DNA of 64,000 bases from a bacterium (GTDB lineage: Bacteria; Desulfobacterota; Binatia; DP-6), in the NCBI GenBank assembly GCA_026129405.1, contig JAHCID010000003.1:309257-373256 (forward strand). The letters are read 5' to 3'. Shown piece by piece: positions 61,756 through 64,000 of the stretch. The position numbers and the translations under genes were made by a program. Every line of letters starts with the position of its first letter. Position 1 is the first letter of the stretch. The notes below the pieces were generated by a model, which was not told the origin of the DNA, ran no database searches, and saw only the letters and a list, made by a program, of their open reading frames with translations.

Positions 61756-61934
61756 GATGTGCGCGCGCGGCGGGCGGCTCCGGCCCATGTGCCGCCGGCG
61801 CCCGTCCGGACGGGGCGGTGCGATCGTGCACGGACGCCGCATCAGTGCGAGGCATCGAGCGATTCCTCTGCGTTTGCGCGAGGGTCGAAAGCGTCGAGAA
61901 ATCAACGGCTTTCCCGTCATGGCGCGATGTGGCG

Positions 61935-61950
61935 TGGCATTGAAATTGCA
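61935..61950 (+). promoter_or_regulatory. Sigma-54 element of the polysaccharide export operon
   Basis: TGGCATTGAAATTGCA, GG-N10-GC with TTGCA intact and an A/T-rich spacer. The predicted start near 61961 leaves a leader of about 180 bases before ATG 62144. Confidence 0.7.
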
Positions 61951-62143
61951 CACCCGCAGGCCAAGATGCGCTGGACCTTCGCACGCCCTCGCCAGTTTCT
62001 CCAGGGCGTCGCGACCGTGGCGAGAACCCGGGCAGCACTGCCGCCGCCGGCAGCGGCTTCGGGCGGACCAGGTGGGGGCAGGTGAGGGCGGCCCGGCACG
62101 CCGGCACCGACAGCGGGGAACGCGAGCGCACCGAAAGGTTCAC

Positions 62144-62956
62144 ATGACGATGAAAACGCTAGGAAACCGGGATCGTCGGCGCTATACGCCAACCTCGACG
62201 GAATCCGCGATGTCCCCCCGTGTCTCCGCGCGAATGCTGCTCGTCGCTGCCGGCGTGGCCTGCCTCCTGGTCACCGGGTGCAGCTCCAAGCGCAGCTCGG
62301 TTCCGCCCGGCGCGAACGTGGCCCCGGGCGACATCGCCGCTCTCGGTCCGGCGCCCGTTCCGGAGGTCGGCCCCGACTACCGCATCCAGGTCGGCGACGA
62401 GCTCCACGTCCGCTTCCTGCACCACCCCGAGATGAACGAGCAGCTGCCGGTGCGTCCGGACGGGCGCATCTCCCTCGGCGCGACCGGCCAGATCGAGGTG
62501 GTCGGTATGACGCCGGCGCAGCTCGAGACCGCCATCGTCGACAAGTCCTCCGACCGCTTGCGCAATCCGGTGGTCACGGTGGTCGTCACCAAGGTCGGTG
62601 AGCAGCGCGTCTACATCGGCGGCGAGGTCGGCAAGCCTGGCTACGTCACCCTGCGCAACGACATGACGGTCCTCCAGGCGGTTCTCCAGGCGGGCGATTT
62701 CCGCCGCACCGCCAAGCTCGACGGCGTCCTCCTCCTGACGCCGCAGGCGGGCGGCACGTTCAGCGCCGCGCGCGTCAACATGGAGCAGGTCGTGGACGAG
62801 GGCGTGCCGGAGCGCGTGCGCCTGCGGCCCAACGACATCGTCTACGTGCCGCCGTCGACGGTCGGCGAGATGATCAACGTCGTCGACCTCTACGTGCGGG
62901 GGCTCATCCCCGTCCTGCCCCGCGTCGGCGTGGGCTACTCCTTGTCGGGTAACTAG
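62144..62956 (+). CDS. Polysaccharide export lipoprotein (Wza/OPX family)
   Basis: About 270 residues. A lipoprotein signal LVAAGVACLLVTGC precedes the poly_export domain: DYRIQVGDELHVRFLHHPEM, LPVRPDGRISLGATGQIEV and RNPVVTVVVTKVGEQRVYIG. A SLBB domain follows (GEVGKPGYVTLRNDMTVLQA, RLRPNDIVYVPPS). It forms the outer-membrane exit channel for exopolysaccharide, working with the Wzc/GumC-type protein encoded next. Start choice: ATG 62144 has AAAGG upstream but gives a long N-region; ATG 62210 would place the signal peptide nearer the N-terminus. Confidence 0.92.
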   Translation: MTMKTLGNRDRRRYTPTSTESAMSPRVSARMLLVAAGVACLLVTGCSSKRSSVPPGANVAPGDIAALGPAPVPEVGPDYRIQVGDELHVRFLHHPEMNEQLPVRPDGRISLGATGQIEVVGMTPAQLETAIVDKSSDRLRNPVVTVVVTKVGEQRVYIGGEVGKPGYVTLRNDMTVLQAVLQAGDFRRTAKLDGVLLLTPQAGGTFSAARVNMEQVVDEGVPERVRLRPNDIVYVPPSTVGEMINVVDLYVRGLIPVLPRVGVGYSLSGN

Positions 62957-62985
62957 GCCCGCACACGCCAGGCAGAGGACCCCCC

Positions 62986-64000
62986 ATGGCCACCCTCCAG
63001 AACCTCCCCGCAGAGACGACCCTACTCCCGGCGAACCCGTCCGGGACGCCCGCCACCACGCTCGCCGCGCGCAGCTTCCTGTACGCCGTCTTCAAGCACC
63101 GGCGCCTCGTGCTCGGCGTCTTCGCGCTCGTCTTCATCGGCTCGACGATCGCCGCGTTCATGCGCCCGCGCGTATGGCTCGCGAGCTCGAAGGTGCTCGT
63201 GAAGCTGGGTGAGACGGTCCAGCTCGCACCGGCCGAAGCTCCGTCGCGCAGCATCAACCTCCCGCTCAACCAGGAGGTGGTGAAGACGGAAGCCGACATC
63301 GTGAAGAGCTACCAGGTCGTCGAGCAGGCCGTGCAGCAGCTCGGGGTGAAGCCGGAGGCGGGCGTCAGCATGGCGGAGCTGGTCGACGGGCTCCGCCGCG
63401 GGCTCGTGGTGTCGCAGACGCCGGGCACCAACATGCTCCAGATCAGCTTCATCGGGAAGAATCCCGAGCGGGCTGCGCGCATGGTGAACGCGATCACCGA
63501 CGTCTACATCAACCACCACAACAAGGTGTACCGTCGCGAGGGGCTGTACTCGTTCTACAACGAGCAGTTGCGCATCCTCGAAGTGCAGATGAAGGAGGCG
63601 CAGGAGAAGCTCCGCGCCTACCTCAAGAAGAACGACGTCGTCGATGTCGAGCAGGAGATCAAGCTGCTCTCGAACGACGCGGTTCAGCAGGAGAAGGGGT
63701 ACCGGGCCCACCGGGCCAAGATCAAGGCGATCGAGCGCAAGATGGAGCACGTCAAGGGAAACCTCGCCAAGACGCCGCCCCAGGTCGCGTTCTCGCAGGA
63801 GTTCACCTCGAACCCCACGGCCGTGGCGCTGAAGGGCGAGCTCACGAAGCTCGAGGTCGAGCGCTTCGATCTGCTGCAACGCTACCAGCCGGGCTCGCGG
63901 GAGGTGCAGGACGTCGAGGCCCGCATCGGCAGCCTGAAGAGCCGCATCCGGGGCGAGCAGAGCAGCATCCTCGGCAAGGAGACGGTGCGCAGCAACGACC
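62986..64000 (+). CDS. Exopolysaccharide chain-length/co-polymerase protein, Wzz/GumC type (3' end outside window)
   Basis: The frame is open from ATG 62986 to the right edge, 338 codons. After a ~37-residue cytoplasmic N-terminus comes a transmembrane helix (LVLGVFALVFIGSTIAAFM), the Wzz domain (SSKVLVKLGETVQLAPAEAP, NQEVVKTEADIVKSYQVVEQ) and long coiled-coil helices (LRILEVQMKEAQEKLRAYLK). The missing part would show whether a C-terminal tyrosine kinase (Wzc/BY-kinase) is fused. It controls chain length and links synthesis to the export channel encoded 29 bases upstream. AGAGGA precedes the start. Confidence 0.92.
   Translation, partial: MATLQNLPAETTLLPANPSGTPATTLAARSFLYAVFKHRRLVLGVFALVFIGSTIAAFMRPRVWLASSKVLVKLGETVQLAPAEAPSRSINLPLNQEVVKTEADIVKSYQVVEQAVQQLGVKPEAGVSMAELVDGLRRGLVVSQTPGTNMLQISFIGKNPERAARMVNAITDVYINHHNKVYRREGLYSFYNEQLRILEVQMKEAQEKLRAYLKKNDVVDVEQEIKLLSNDAVQQEKGYRAHRAKIKAIERKMEHVKGNLAKTPPQVAFSQEFTSNPTAVALKGELTKLEVERFDLLQRYQPGSREVQDVEARIGSLKSRIRGEQSSILGKETVRSND

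Larger units (their letters stand above)
61615..62143. other. Long intergenic leader region before the polysaccharide export genes
   Basis: I see no convincing gene in 529 bases. The region has two sigma-54-like elements (61675 and 61935), a perfect 10-base inverted repeat between them (61732-61755) and TCGTGCA at 61824-61830. Open frames are arginine-rich and look non-coding. A non-coding transcript from the first element is possible. Confidence 0.55.

Noticed and set aside
61713-61943. 76-codon open frame in the EPS leader region
   Set aside because: No ribosome-binding site, Arg-rich random composition and no homology; the sigma-54 element inside its end argues for non-coding DNA.

Overview
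The window is a very GC-rich, densely packed chromosome segment from an uncultured Gram-negative bacterium. The outer-membrane pair TamA/TamB, a lipoprotein, a type IV prepilin and a Wza/Wzc-type polysaccharide pair show the diderm envelope. The mix of F420-type oxidoreductase, CoA-dependent catabolism and large secreted proteins built from 'CDDGNxC' repeats fits the deltaproteobacterial/Myxococcota or Binatota range, but the sequence alone does not fix the phylum. One tRNA (Glu, TTC) is present. I see no rRNA, CRISPR array, prophage or insertion sequence.

Left part (1-26 kb): housekeeping and catabolism. In order: an FAD oxidase of the alkylglycerone-phosphate-synthase type (cut by the window edge), two small RRM proteins, an F420-type LLM oxidoreductase, a ferredoxin/ferredoxin-reductase pair, an enoyl-CoA hydratase followed by a GT-C-like membrane protein, tRNA-Glu, two adjacent acyl-CoA dehydrogenases with an MFS exporter, yqgE, thiD, pgl, tamA-tamB (tamB is broken by several frame changes), gltA, a soluble pyrophosphatase, and a minus-strand cluster of patatin, CaiB-type CoA transferase, histidine kinase, 3-alpha-hydroxysteroid-dehydrogenase-like SDR and amidohydrolase. 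Further CoA-pathway genes (thiolase plus DUF35 protein, a second thiolase) lie at 36-42 kb. Together they suggest breakdown of complex lipids, steroids or isoprenoids.

Middle (26-58 kb): a secretome island. Six large exported proteins carry cysteine-rich repeats behind beta-helix-like or beta-propeller-like N-terminal halves. Four of them end in the same kind of lysine/arginine-rich helical tail that begins with Cys-[RK]-[LM]. Beta-helix proteins, a lipoprotein, a prepilin and an FG-GAP/PKD/pectate-lyase-like protein lie among them, interspersed with ordinary genes (bolA-grxD, ydcF-like, phosphotriesterase-like, HU).

Right end (58.8-64 kb): a small helical protein, a histidine-kinase-like protein with a degenerate ATPase half, an NtrC-family sigma-54 activator with an intact GAFTGA loop, then the start of an exopolysaccharide export operon.

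The main new observation joins the last two regions. Sigma-54-type -24/-12 elements (GG-N10-GC, consensus yGGCAyN5yTGC) precede the prepilin gene, five exported-protein genes, the regulator operon and the polysaccharide operon. In six of these cases the element ends only 14-17 bases before the start codon, which would make the mRNAs almost leaderless. I infer a sigma-54/NtrC circuit that coordinates extracellular matrix proteins, pilin and exopolysaccharide, comparable in logic to the PrsK/PrsR-RpoN control of PEP-CTERM proteins but acting on cysteine-rich proteins without a PEP-CTERM signal.
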